IMG/VR virus record: IMGVR_UViG_3300028654_000012
Location: 52,674 to 116,673 of that record
Reading direction: 5' to 3' (one strand)
DNA: 64,000 bases
From: a virus
This document shows, in pieces, positions 33,201-41,597 of the stretch (within the stretch, counting starts at the first letter, position 1; each line of letters opens with the position of its first letter). Below the pieces are notes generated by a model, which ran no database searches, was not told the origin of the DNA, and saw only the letters and a list, made by a program, of their open reading frames with translations. The position numbers were made by a program, and so were the translations under genes.

Positions 33201-34942
33201 CACTCTCAGGGTTACTCACTTCAGACGGATCCAACCCCTATTTAATTACGGTAGGTAATACTCCTACAGGCATCACCTTTGACGGTACCAATATGTGGGT
33301 TATTAACTACGGAGATAATACCGTTACTCAATTCTTATCTTCAAACGGAACTATAATTGGTACATATGCCGTAGGTACAGCTTCTACGGGTATTATGTTT
33401 GATGGAGCTAATACTTGGACGGCTAACGCCGGAAGTGCTAACTTATCTAAATTAGTAGCTTACGAACAGTTTGTAGGACCTGTCGTTGGAGGTACAGTAG
33501 CTGGTGGCGATCTATCTGGTACTTACCCTAATCCAACAGTTAATACCCTTACTGCTGTTACAGGACCTACCTCATTAGATTCCGGAGCTATCCATTCTGA
33601 CGGGTCTGGAAATCTTGGAGTGACCTCTCTTACAGCTGCAGGAGGCAATGTTAATGCCGCTAATTATTATGTAGATAATGTACTCTCATTCAGTTCTGCC
33701 GGCCTTATCACTTCAGCGCTTCAAGTAACTACAAGTCCAACCTCAGGCTATGTCCTAACCTCTGATGCCTCGGGTAATGCTTCTTGGCAGGCATCTGCAG
33801 GATCTCCTCCCGGAGTAGGCTCTGACTACATCTTAAGAGATAGTTCTAATCAGCTTTCTATTGATTGGGGTAATCACATACTGTTCTACCCTTCTGGCAG
33901 CCCTATTCAGTCTATCAACTGGGGCTTTAGTCAGCTGTTAGATACAAGCGGTAACCAATCCGCTCAGTGGGACTTTAGAATACTTTACGATTCTACAAGT
34001 CACATGTCTGTGAATTGGCAGAGCCGGTGGCTAGCAGGCACTACCGGACAGACTGTACTAGATTGGCAGTTCGCTACTCTAAATGATCTCAGTTCCACTA
34101 ATTCTCTCAAATGGGATATTCGACAACTATGGAATAATACAGGACAACCTGTCTTAGACTGGTCGACTAGTACGGGAAGCCATGTTGACTTCTACGTACC
34201 TATAAAAATTACTGATGGAACTGAAGGGGCCGGATATGTCTTAACTTCCGATGCTAATGGACTAGGTTCATGGGCAGCTCCTGTGGCAGCAGGTGCAGAT
34301 ACTCAGGTTCAGTTTAATAGTTCAGGAAGTCTTGCAGCGTCCAGTAATTTGACGTTTGACGGGTACAGCTTATCCATATCTAGAGCTGGTTCCGCAGCTA
34401 ATACCTTGTACTTGAGTGATACTGGAGCAGGTCAACCTGGAATTCAATTTATTAGTGCAGGGAATCCAAATCCTTGGGCCATATACACTTATGATAATGA
34501 TAGATTAGCAATAGGAGTTTCAGGCGGTATCGAGAATTTTGTTCTAGCTCGTAATGGTAATATGGGCGTAGGCCCGGGAATTTCTAATCCCGCTTATACC
34601 TTAGATGTTGCAGGTGATACGCATACTTCAGGTCAATTAATTGTAGGCGGAACTTCTAGCTTAGATGGAGGGTCTATCACTACTGATGGTAGTGGAGACA
34701 TAACTGTACAGGCTATCAATATCCAAGGAGTAGCAGTATTCAATCCTAATGCATTGCCTCCAGCTCCTATGCAGGGCAGAGTCTATTTCGATGCCCCTTC
34801 TAGTCAGCTAGAAGTTAGTTTGGATGGCAGCTCATACGTCCAAGTAGTTACTACCAGTACACCGGGAGCGTCAGGTACCTTTACAACGGCGGATTCAAAG
34901 ACAGTTACTGTTACGAACGGAATTATCACTTCAATAGTATAA
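30206..34942 (+). CDS. Tail fibre/adhesin with inserted beta-propeller
   Basis: A 1578-residue protein. Three GGxLSGTYPNPT motifs (about 115, 785, 1103) and five VLTSDASGNASWQ-type motifs are those of phage tail fibres. Between the second and third GTYPNPT lie about seven repeats of the form GITFDGTNIWTAN...VTKL (about 809-1090), a YVTN/NHL-like propeller. Next come Trp repeats (QWDFRIL, NWQSRWL, KWDIRQL; about 1210-1320). The C-terminus GTFTTADSKTVTVTNG is a common fibre end. It would bind the host surface. AACGGAGAA precedes the start. There is no chaperone-cleaved end or visible enzyme domain. Confidence 0.85.
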   Translation: MPLIPKVVTNLLNEDIYIDDIVGFGSQPILIPALATNVDLTQYALEATLATSANLIHLYRSGVIDVVSTFDTDQLNATGVLVTGTPTVGQVLTATDATDATWQAGGGGGAPSGPAGGDLSGTYPNPTVVSAAGDLTVNGRLLLTASSSQQISDQSSGMFNYDSTTGTLTVVNTHVGNLEIGDGFGHAVTYFDGASLINLTFDAPSAGQVFTATDGTHASWQTPSGGTPGGATGAVQFNNGGAFDGDAANFSWDTSGVPNTLNVSQISGPGNTPLIVKNGLHIFTGQGSIGVVTGGASSFDAGSFTTDGSGNVIVNTLTSNGSMGSVGPLNTNSDFLVSGHSTLDNGAITTDGAGNILVTSIGVGRTLGASFGPYSLEAKSQIAIVDADGSNGGGVVQAQGFNGTGGIINGSSAQGPESAPTASLTDDLLASFGARGYDGTSPTNAKAFVRMFAEEDWGPTNTGARLELWVTPNGTVTRQRAVRVNNDTSLDVLSGNLNLLGPVNNDVHLNLGVSGNAQSVVYFNGGSVNYTISKSDSGPTPLWKFGINNTGTPAITVNSSIQVGIDNPTPVYPLDVVGDVNITGSYLVNGTPLSAGSPGGSNTQLQYNNAGTFDGMPSTWDGTNLLLTGNTEGVVTISGGPIPNNVSNAPTTGAVNINGADTLGATWGGTVTIRGGNDTFGQAGHLILSGGNATPGGFGGSVTISGGIGDTPQYNGVVTIQSGGTSIATFGAPGEVLGPPNISFTAPVTIADGTQAAGKVLTSDASGNASWQTAGGPPSGAAGGALSGTYPNPTLVPGFILHFIAQNFGLGDGTGGITSDGTYFYVGLEPDQLYRAHVSNGSGGQGVVIGGSNITGVFYDSGSSSVWVANGNGNYVTKVTTSPFAVVANYPVGANPQGITSDGTNIWIANKDDNTVTKLLAADGSLVGTYPVGSAPIGITFDGTNIWTANSGGGNVTKLLALDGSSIGSYPVTFPGGSIPTGVATDGTNLWVTNSGQGTLSGLLTSDGSNPYLITVGNTPTGITFDGTNMWVINYGDNTVTQFLSSNGTIIGTYAVGTASTGIMFDGANTWTANAGSANLSKLVAYEQFVGPVVGGTVAGGDLSGTYPNPTVNTLTAVTGPTSLDSGAIHSDGSGNLGVTSLTAAGGNVNAANYYVDNVLSFSSAGLITSALQVTTSPTSGYVLTSDASGNASWQASAGSPPGVGSDYILRDSSNQLSIDWGNHILFYPSGSPIQSINWGFSQLLDTSGNQSAQWDFRILYDSTSHMSVNWQSRWLAGTTGQTVLDWQFATLNDLSSTNSLKWDIRQLWNNTGQPVLDWSTSTGSHVDFYVPIKITDGTEGAGYVLTSDANGLGSWAAPVAAGADTQVQFNSSGSLAASSNLTFDGYSLSISRAGSAANTLYLSDTGAGQPGIQFISAGNPNPWAIYTYDNDRLAIGVSGGIENFVLARNGNMGVGPGISNPAYTLDVAGDTHTSGQLIVGGTSSLDGGSITTDGSGDITVQAINIQGVAVFNPNALPPAPMQGRVYFDAPSSQLEVSLDGSSYVQVVTTSTPGASGTFTTADSKTVTVTNGIITSIV

Positions 34943-35805
34943 TGAATAAAACTTCTCAACAAGTTTCAGTTCTTAATAGAACATACGAAGCTATCCCTAG
35001 ATACAACGAAGACTTGTCATCTCTATTAGGTTATCAAATAAGAGATGATGTCGGAGTAGATGTATTCTTTTTAGAGACGAATAAGTGGCTTACCCAACAT
35101 AATCTAGAGAATGCTATCTACGAAAGGATACTTAAATCTCATGCATCAGTTAATCCTAATACTGTTCCAGGGGGAATGATCAATCTGTTTAAAGATATCA
35201 CAGAAAGATTGGAGACCTACACATCAACTGTTCCCTTTGAAGAGTATTCTAGAATGTGTAGCTTCGTAGCCCAAGGATTTGGACTAAGTGTAGAAGAAGC
35301 GCAGACAGCTGTGTCAAACGTTATGGCAGAGTTAGGGCTAGCAGCGGGGCCTACTTCTCAAGAAGAGGAGTGGCTTGGTCAGAAGAGGACCGCTCCTTTC
35401 GGCATGCAAGATCCTGGCTTCTTAGCTCAACCTCTCTCTTATAAGGAGGTTAAACAACTCAAAACAGCTCGTACATTCGCTGAAGGTGATAAAGTTGAAT
35501 TGAGATATGAAGACACTCGTGATTTAGCTACGCAAGGCCATGTATTAAAGATGAATAAGGATTCTACTTACGATGTCATGGCTAGTAACGGGGAAGTCTA
35601 TCAGAATATAGATCCCAGTAAGCTTCATGAGCCTTCTGATGAAGGGGGACGGATTGGTGGAGAGAATTACGGTTACTTCGATAGTCCCCGTAATATGGCA
35701 GTGCAACCGTTCCCTATTGTAGACAATCCGAGTGAGTATGCTGACGCTAGAGGACAAGAAGGTAAAACAGTATCAGATGCCCCTAACCCTTCTCTGAACG
35801 AATAA
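34942..35805 (+). CDS. Hypothetical protein with SH3-like barrel
   Basis: A 287-residue protein that starts in a TAATG overlap with the tail fibre. Residues 1-150 are helical; FAEGDKVELRYEDTRD to IDPSKLHEP (about 175-230) looks like an SH3/Tudor-type barrel similar in pattern to those in the 1466-residue protein. The C-terminus is disordered. KTA precedes the barrel, as at other linkers. It is probably a virion or assembly protein, given its neighbours. Confidence 0.6.
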   Translation: MNKTSQQVSVLNRTYEAIPRYNEDLSSLLGYQIRDDVGVDVFFLETNKWLTQHNLENAIYERILKSHASVNPNTVPGGMINLFKDITERLETYTSTVPFEEYSRMCSFVAQGFGLSVEEAQTAVSNVMAELGLAAGPTSQEEEWLGQKRTAPFGMQDPGFLAQPLSYKEVKQLKTARTFAEGDKVELRYEDTRDLATQGHVLKMNKDSTYDVMASNGEVYQNIDPSKLHEPSDEGGRIGGENYGYFDSPRNMAVQPFPIVDNPSEYADARGQEGKTVSDAPNPSLNE

Positions 35806-35810
35806 TACGT

Positions 35811-35824
35811 CTCGTTATAAAGAT
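35811..35824 (+). promoter_or_regulatory. AT-rich -10-like element with CTCG
   Basis: CTCGTTATAAAGAT recalls CTCGTATAAGATA at 3512 and CTCGTATTATAAAA at 8991, and an AATACG lies just upstream as at 8980. The CCCGCAACAA block is absent. It sits in the 114-base gap before the phosphoesterase gene. Confidence 0.35.
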
Positions 35825-35919
35825 TTGTCGGAAATGTATAATTAGTTAGAATCAAGAGCAACTTAGCGAAGAACCGATTAGTAGAGTGAGGACGCTAAAG
35901 ACTCTCAAAAGAGGAAGTA

Positions 35920-36774
35920 ATGAGCACACCTAAAAGTTCTAACACGCCGAGTAAAGAGTTAAAAGTAGCTCGTAGACATATGGCTTTATTCGACGTGCAT
36001 GTACCTCACAACATTAAGCTAGATGGTGTGATAAAGTTTATAGAAGCTTACAAACCCACGGATTTTATTATCGGAGGGGACTTTCTTAATTTAGAATGGG
36101 CTTCGCATTGGAATGAAAAAGAGTTCAAATCAATTGGGCTCGAGAAGCTTTCGGGTATGTTGAAGCAGGAATTGAATGCCGGTAAAGAAGTATTAAGACA
36201 ACTAGTCTCGGCTCTACCTGAGGATTGTGATAAATATTACATCCCCGGTAACCATGAGGATTGGCTTTACTGGGCGTGTTTAACATATCCACAACTCGCG
36301 GGTGGAATTAGTTTAGGCGTAGAGCAGATGACCTTTAAGTCGGACTTAGCAGATATTCGTAAGCATGTGCTAGCCGACCTATTAAGACAGCATCTACAGA
36401 CGGACGAACTTGGAATGAAAGTTCTTCCCTTTGGTAAAGAGCTTACGTTAGGTAAGCTGACCTATATTCATGGTCACCAAGTAGGAACACTTTCCGCAAT
36501 GCAGAAAAAGTTTCCTGCCCGCAATATGGTATGCGGTCATCACCACACACATCAAGTAACAACGACACACAACTCAGGTGATGATAGAAAGGCAAATCAA
36601 TATGTAATGGTACCTTGTATGTGTAAGTTATCTCCAGGGTATCTAACTGATGGTAGTACAAGATGGCTCAATGGATTCTGGGTCGCTGACGTCCTACCTT
36701 CGGGTCTTTTTGACGGTAAAGTTGTAAAAGTATTAGACAGTGCAGTAGTGCATGACGGAAAGGTGTACAAGTAA
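35920..36774 (+). CDS. Calcineurin-like metallophosphoesterase
   Basis: A 284-residue phosphoesterase: DVHVPH (about 25-30), GGDFLN (about 53-58), GNHEDW (about 109-114), IHGHQVG and CGHHHTH near 205 give the full metal-ligand set. It is distinct from the SbcD-like gene: shorter, with no capping domain. Such stand-alone phage enzymes may act on nucleotides or phosphoproteins. A strong AGAGGAAG precedes the ATG, and it begins a new transcription unit. Confidence 0.82.
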   Translation: MSTPKSSNTPSKELKVARRHMALFDVHVPHNIKLDGVIKFIEAYKPTDFIIGGDFLNLEWASHWNEKEFKSIGLEKLSGMLKQELNAGKEVLRQLVSALPEDCDKYYIPGNHEDWLYWACLTYPQLAGGISLGVEQMTFKSDLADIRKHVLADLLRQHLQTDELGMKVLPFGKELTLGKLTYIHGHQVGTLSAMQKKFPARNMVCGHHHTHQVTTTHNSGDDRKANQYVMVPCMCKLSPGYLTDGSTRWLNGFWVADVLPSGLFDGKVVKVLDSAVVHDGKVYK

Positions 36775-36798
36775 TAACGATTTAGTCAGGAGAAAAGT

Positions 36799-36969
36799 AT
36801 GTCTGAAGAGACCAAGAAGAAGTATCATTGTGCAAATTGCCGCGAGGATAAGAAAGAAGACCTTGGGCAGATTAAGCGCACAGCCGTTGGCGAAGGCAGA
36901 ACTCTAATTTTCTGTGAAGCTTGTCAGTGCTTCCTGAAGCTAGAGGAAAGCAAGCCAGCTGCGAAGTAA
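36799..36969 (+). CDS. 56-residue zinc-ribbon protein
   Basis: A 56-codon ORF with a strong AGGAG site. CANC at 11-14 and CEAC at about 39-42 form a two-knuckle zinc ribbon between basic and acidic ends. It is followed by an intrinsic terminator. Function unknown. Confidence 0.65.
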   Translation: MSEETKKKYHCANCREDKKEDLGQIKRTAVGEGRTLIFCEACQCFLKLEESKPAAK

Positions 36970-37006
36970 GTCGAAATTAAATAATCAGTTTTAAATCATC
37001 AAGTCG

Positions 37007-37038
37007 AGATCTATCGGTAAGCATCGATAGGTCTTTTT
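37007..37038 (+). terminator. Rho-independent terminator
   Basis: AGATCTATCG pairs with CGATAGGTCT (one G-U pair) around an 8-base loop, and the 3' arm runs into TTTTT. It closes the phosphoesterase and zinc-ribbon unit. It is the clearest intrinsic terminator in the window. Confidence 0.8.
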
Positions 37039-37079
37039 GACTTGCATGAAGACGTTAAATTCACTTACAAGGCGGTAGC

Positions 37080-37289
37080 ATGTTATCTGCCAAGAAGCAG
37101 AAGTGTCCTTATTGCGCGAAGTCATCCTATTTCTATGTATATATGGATGAAGTCGAAGATAAGACCGCCATATTCACACAATGTTACAATCCTAAATGTT
37201 CACAGTATATAGACATTTGGGTTGTACCGCACAGTAAAGTCCAGAGCACCTTAGACTCGCTAATAGGCGAAGTCTGGAAGGAAACTTAA
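37080..37289 (+). CDS. 69-residue zinc-ribbon protein
   Basis: CPYC at 9-12 and CYNPKC at about 35-40 suggest a zinc ribbon of the kind seen in small phage DNA-binding proteins. It ends 16 bases before the protease gene. Function unknown. Confidence 0.6.
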   Translation: MLSAKKQKCPYCAKSSYFYVYMDEVEDKTAIFTQCYNPKCSQYIDIWVVPHSKVQSTLDSLIGEVWKET

Positions 37290-37305
37290 CCCATGCGGGG
37301 ATAAC

Positions 37306-38070
37306 ATGAAGTGGGCTTCTAATAAATTCTTTAGGTTGTTCGTAATAGGCGTATTACTATTCGCCTTATATACAAAGCTGTCCAGCCCTGTCTTCATGGT
37401 TAACAGAGCAGAAGATGCTGTGGTTGTTTTACAGATCGTTAAGAATGAACAAGTAGATCCCGGACCTCTCCTGCCTACTCCTTCACATAAACACAAACAT
37501 AAAAAGCATAAAGTAATCGATGTTCAACTTGCTAAAGAGAAAAGAACATATCTTTGTGCAGGGTATGTTGCAGATGATTACGGACATATAGTAACAGCTG
37601 CTCATTGTGTGGAAGGCGGAAAGGATTTAGTATCAGTAACGGTACTATTACACGGCGAGCGTATAGGTTACCCTGCTACTCTTATCTTAAAGAGAACTCG
37701 ATTAGATATAGCTCTAATTCAAGCAAACCTTCCAGAAGGAACTCCCTACCTACACACTAAGCCAGATTACGAATGGCCCGGGACTCACCTGTGGGCTATT
37801 GGACACCCTCTAGGATTATTCTATAGTGTTAGCGACGGAGTTGTATCTGGTTACGCAGCAGGAATGTACGGATCTACCTTTATGCAGTTAACAGCACCAG
37901 TTAACCCTGGAAATTCTGGCGGACCTATTATTAACGATAAAGGCGAAGTCATCGGAGTATGTTCCTTTATGGCTATAGCTCCGTGGGGAACTCCTGCAGC
38001 CGGCCTAAACTTCGCAGTCCCTTCACCTACTATCGATACTGTAATGTCAGGATATCTAAACCACAACTAA
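37306..38070 (+). CDS. Membrane-anchored trypsin-like serine protease
   Basis: A 254-residue S1-family (HtrA-like core) protease. Residues 8-30 form one hydrophobic N-terminal segment, so it is membrane-anchored or secreted; a His/Lys-rich linker (about 62-70) follows. The triad is complete: His in TAAHC, Asp in LDIALI and Ser in GNSGGP. No PDZ domain is present. AGGGG-like CGGGGA precedes the ATG. It lies among the large virion-type genes, so it might process virion proteins or act at the cell envelope; neither is shown. Confidence 0.85.
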   Translation: MKWASNKFFRLFVIGVLLFALYTKLSSPVFMVNRAEDAVVVLQIVKNEQVDPGPLLPTPSHKHKHKKHKVIDVQLAKEKRTYLCAGYVADDYGHIVTAAHCVEGGKDLVSVTVLLHGERIGYPATLILKRTRLDIALIQANLPEGTPYLHTKPDYEWPGTHLWAIGHPLGLFYSVSDGVVSGYAAGMYGSTFMQLTAPVNPGNSGGPIINDKGEVIGVCSFMAIAPWGTPAAGLNFAVPSPTIDTVMSGYLNHN

Positions 38071-38071
38071 C

Positions 38072-40936
38072 ATGTCCGTAGCCTTTTACCTTAAAGAAAA
38101 GACGTTACTATTCGCTATCCGGGATTTTGAGCCGGGTACGCAACGTCTGCTTATGAGTACTTTAGATGTAAATGGTCTTATCGCAGACCTTCAAGCATTT
38201 AAAATGGTAGTAGCTCGGCATATGGATGAACTCATTAAAGATCCTAATGAATTAGAAGCTGCTCGCCATGTGGCTTATAAGGGTCAAGTTCTCCCCCTCC
38301 TAAGAGATGAGACCAACGCTCTTAACTTCCAATACAACACCTACAAGATATACCTATCTGATTTAGGAAAAGAGGCAGCCCCTTCTAGGAAGCTCTGTAT
38401 CGACTTCGATCACACCTTATCTAAAGGACATCAGGGAGATCAGATGGATGGCCCCTTCGATGGAGCAATTGAAGCTTTACAGAAGTTAAAAGTAGAAGGT
38501 TACGAAATAGTTATTTACTCCTGTAGAGCTAATTCCGATCATGGGCGTAAGCAAATAGAGGAGTGGTTAAAGAAGTACAACTGCCCCTATGATGAAATTT
38601 TTATAGGTAAGCCTGAGGCTATGGCTTACGTAGATGATCGCGCTATCCCTTTTAAAGGTAATTGGGCTGAAGTACTTAAAGACATAGGAGCTTCTCATGA
38701 TGCCGAACTTAACAAATCTACTAGTGTTAGCATATTCTTATCTATCCCCTCTAGCACCGATAACCAACTGTCTTGCCGTGAAGGCGAGACTAGCCGCCCT
38801 CTATCTGCTAGGGAAGTAAGCTCTGCCTTCTTACCCTCTCTTCCCGGAGTAGTTTGGGAAGTACATGATGGTCCGGATATGCAGCACAGTCCTAGCACTC
38901 CTCTTGAAATGCTACACCCTGTTAATGAGTGGAATACCTACGACTCCTATACGGCTATCCACGACAAGAAGGATCCTACCGACCTACTACACTTCCTATC
39001 GCTTGAAGACATAGAGAAAAAGCCTGATCAATCTTCTGATGCGAAAGAAGAAGATGAAGCGAATGAAGCGCAAGATAACATTGAATCTTCGCTAGGTAAA
39101 CGCGATATAGCTAAGAGAGCAGCTACTAACGAAGAACATCTAGCCCATATCAAAGAGCTAGTCAATCAGCGACAATTTGAAAAGGCGGTCGCTTATCTTA
39201 ATGACAATAAGCTAAACGCCCCTAAGCTTTTAAAAGACCTGGAAGATAGATCTTCTAAGGCGACTATTTTAAATAAAGAGCAAGCCCTTCTCTTGATTGA
39301 GAAAGGAAGTCAGGGAGCCCAGAGTAACGCAGTAAAATGGCTTGCTAAAAATAATAATGTTAATGAGCTTGCTGCCGCGGTTCCTTTAGTAGCTTTCAAC
39401 CCATCTGTAGCAAAAGAGATTATAGATGTCTTTAAAGCTAACAAAAACGTAATAGTTCTTAATAGGCTATATGCTAATACCTCTATCCCGGAAGCTATAC
39501 GAAGAGACATAGTTGAAATTCTAGTAGGAATAAACTACATACCTATTATAGATGAAGCTATTAAAGATGACTCTGAACAAATTAGATCTGCTGGGTATAG
39601 AGCTGCTGCCCGTCTCAAAGCAAAAGACCATCTACTTGAAGAAGGTACAAAAGATCCTTCTGCTAAAGTTCGTAAAGAAGTATATGGTTATTTGTGGGAA
39701 GCTCAAACTCCCGCAGCAATGGATTTGTTTTATAAAGGACAAAAGGATTCAGATCCTTCTATTCAGAACTTTGTTAAAGAGAAAGTAGGTCTTTCCAAGG
39801 GACAGACAGTCGCACCTACCCCGAAGGGAGATGAATTAACTAAGAAGATGATTGAAGATGGTATAACAGATGCTGAAGAGTACTTTAAGAAACATCCTGA
39901 ACTGGGTGAGAAGTTAAAAAAAGAATTAGAAGAAAGAGAGAAGACAATGCAGTACAACAGAAGTTTAGTTCCTTCTGCTCCAAAGAAGTCCTCTCTAGAC
40001 AAGGAAGCTATCCAGCCTCCCGCAGGTATGACCATGGCGATAGAGCCCGCTTTCGAATGGGGCGAGCGCGATGACGGACTATTAGCCAAGGATGTTAAGC
40101 AGTACTATGGCCGACCTAAAACGGAATGGCGCAACAATCTAGGATTGTTACCTGAGTTCCTTAAAAAGATGGAGGACGATAAAATGGAGAAAGAAGCTGA
40201 CTTCTTTCCTTCCGGAAGTTTCTTTCAACTTAAGGATGATTTAAGAACAGCGGAAGGTAAGTTTGTTCTTCCTAAAGGTCACAAGGGCTTAGTACTCTGG
40301 AGAGACCCAACTGTTCCGAGTATCTACGTTGTTAGATTTGAAGGCATTGAAACTAATGATGGAGATATAGGTATCCCCGAAAACATAATGGAACCTTTCG
40401 CAACTCCTAAGACTGCAGCTTCTAACGTCTATGATGACTTCGAGCAGACAGCTGTAGATGATGAACGCAGAATGGAACGCACTGAGGACGACGAAGGCGT
40501 TCTAATAATGGATCGGGATTGGATTAGCGACACCCAGACATTCCCTAGAGGAGTACCTTCGCCGCCTGCTAGATGGGTTATCAACGATGATGAGAGGGAA
40601 GGAGAAGCAGGTAAGCCGGGTGTAGGAGGTACCAAACTACGTAATGGACCTACCTACTGGGAACCTTCTCCAGGTAACTTAGATGGTATGCCTGCAGGGC
40701 AATCTTTCTCTTCTCTTACAGCTGAAGTTGATAATGACGGAGCTAGAGTAACTTGTTCATGGGATAACGAGAATTCTGAGCAAGAGATAACCGCTGCCTT
40801 AGTTAGTTTTATTAAAGTTCATCTGCCTCATGTTTTTGATAAATTTAAAAGCATTTCTTCTGAACACGTAGACTTGCCCAACCGAACTCTTGTATTAAAA
40901 TTCCAGGGCGATAAGGAGCATAATGAAAAAAAGTAA
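38072..40936 (+). CDS. 954-residue protein with HAD phosphatase and HEAT-like repeats
   Basis: A modular protein. Residues about 107-205 form a HAD-family domain: CIDFDHTL (D111, D113), VIYSCRAN and YVDDRAIP. Residues about 345-600 are helical repeats of HEAT type (for example EAIRRDIVEILVG, SEQIRSAGYRAAARLKA). The C-terminal third has an SH3-like part (KGHKGLVLWRD) and an acidic tail domain. K-x-A motifs (LGKEAAP, LDKEAIQ, MEKEADF) lie between modules. It is possibly a virion protein with an internal enzyme. It starts one base after the protease stop and overlaps phoH by 14 bases. Confidence 0.65.
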   Translation: MSVAFYLKEKTLLFAIRDFEPGTQRLLMSTLDVNGLIADLQAFKMVVARHMDELIKDPNELEAARHVAYKGQVLPLLRDETNALNFQYNTYKIYLSDLGKEAAPSRKLCIDFDHTLSKGHQGDQMDGPFDGAIEALQKLKVEGYEIVIYSCRANSDHGRKQIEEWLKKYNCPYDEIFIGKPEAMAYVDDRAIPFKGNWAEVLKDIGASHDAELNKSTSVSIFLSIPSSTDNQLSCREGETSRPLSAREVSSAFLPSLPGVVWEVHDGPDMQHSPSTPLEMLHPVNEWNTYDSYTAIHDKKDPTDLLHFLSLEDIEKKPDQSSDAKEEDEANEAQDNIESSLGKRDIAKRAATNEEHLAHIKELVNQRQFEKAVAYLNDNKLNAPKLLKDLEDRSSKATILNKEQALLLIEKGSQGAQSNAVKWLAKNNNVNELAAAVPLVAFNPSVAKEIIDVFKANKNVIVLNRLYANTSIPEAIRRDIVEILVGINYIPIIDEAIKDDSEQIRSAGYRAAARLKAKDHLLEEGTKDPSAKVRKEVYGYLWEAQTPAAMDLFYKGQKDSDPSIQNFVKEKVGLSKGQTVAPTPKGDELTKKMIEDGITDAEEYFKKHPELGEKLKKELEEREKTMQYNRSLVPSAPKKSSLDKEAIQPPAGMTMAIEPAFEWGERDDGLLAKDVKQYYGRPKTEWRNNLGLLPEFLKKMEDDKMEKEADFFPSGSFFQLKDDLRTAEGKFVLPKGHKGLVLWRDPTVPSIYVVRFEGIETNDGDIGIPENIMEPFATPKTAASNVYDDFEQTAVDDERRMERTEDDEGVLIMDRDWISDTQTFPRGVPSPPARWVINDDEREGEAGKPGVGGTKLRNGPTYWEPSPGNLDGMPAGQSFSSLTAEVDNDGARVTCSWDNENSEQEITAALVSFIKVHLPHVFDKFKSISSEHVDLPNRTLVLKFQGDKEHNEKK

Positions 40937-41597
40937 GTCGAAGCGATCAAGTGGTGCGTACCAGATTGTTCCTAAGAGTGCAGCACAAGAAGAGTACATG
41001 AGAGCGATTGATGAGTTCGACGTAGTTTTTGGAAGAGGTTCAGCCGGATCTGGAAAGACATTTTTAGCAGTGGCCGGAGCTATTAGAGCTCTGCAAGCCG
41101 GCGACGTAGACCGAATCATTATAACCAGACCTATCGTAGAGGCAGGAGAGAAGCTAGGATTCTTGCCGGGTACCTTTCAAGAAAAGGTAGACCCTTATCT
41201 TAGACCTATCTATGATGCGTTCTTTGAATTAATGGAACCTGAAGAGTTCAAGACATGGCAAGCCCAAGGTATAATTGAGATTGCCCCTCTCGCTTACATC
41301 AGAGGTCGCACCTTTACTAGATGCTTTATGATTTTAGATGAGGCTCAGAATACGACTCCTATGCAGATTAGAACGTTTCTAACTCGTATGGGCCAGGAAT
41401 CTCAGATGGTTATTAACGGAGATCCTACACAGATTGACTTACCTGATCATGTAGATTCAGGTTTAGAAGATGCCTTACACGTTTTAAAAGGTGTAGAAGG
41501 TATCGCTTGTATTGAGTTTAGTCCAGTAGATATCGTTAGACATGAAGTAGTTAGACGCATTGTAACTGCTTACGAGAATGATGATGCACAACCCTAA
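40923..41597 (+). CDS. phoH: PhoH-like ATPase
   Basis: A 224-residue P-loop ATPase of the PhoH family. GSAGSGKT (about 40-47) is Walker A, MILDEAQNTT (about 139-148) is Walker B, and the NGDPTQIDLP motif is the PhoH hallmark; RPIVEAGEKLGFLPG is also typical. PhoH occurs in very many marine and other large phages; its job is unclear, perhaps RNA-related (PIN-PhoH helicase relatives). Length is normal for the compact form. Confidence 0.93.
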   Translation: MKKSKSKRSSGAYQIVPKSAAQEEYMRAIDEFDVVFGRGSAGSGKTFLAVAGAIRALQAGDVDRIIITRPIVEAGEKLGFLPGTFQEKVDPYLRPIYDAFFELMEPEEFKTWQAQGIIEIAPLAYIRGRTFTRCFMILDEAQNTTPMQIRTFLTRMGQESQMVINGDPTQIDLPDHVDSGLEDALHVLKGVEGIACIEFSPVDIVRHEVVRRIVTAYENDDAQP

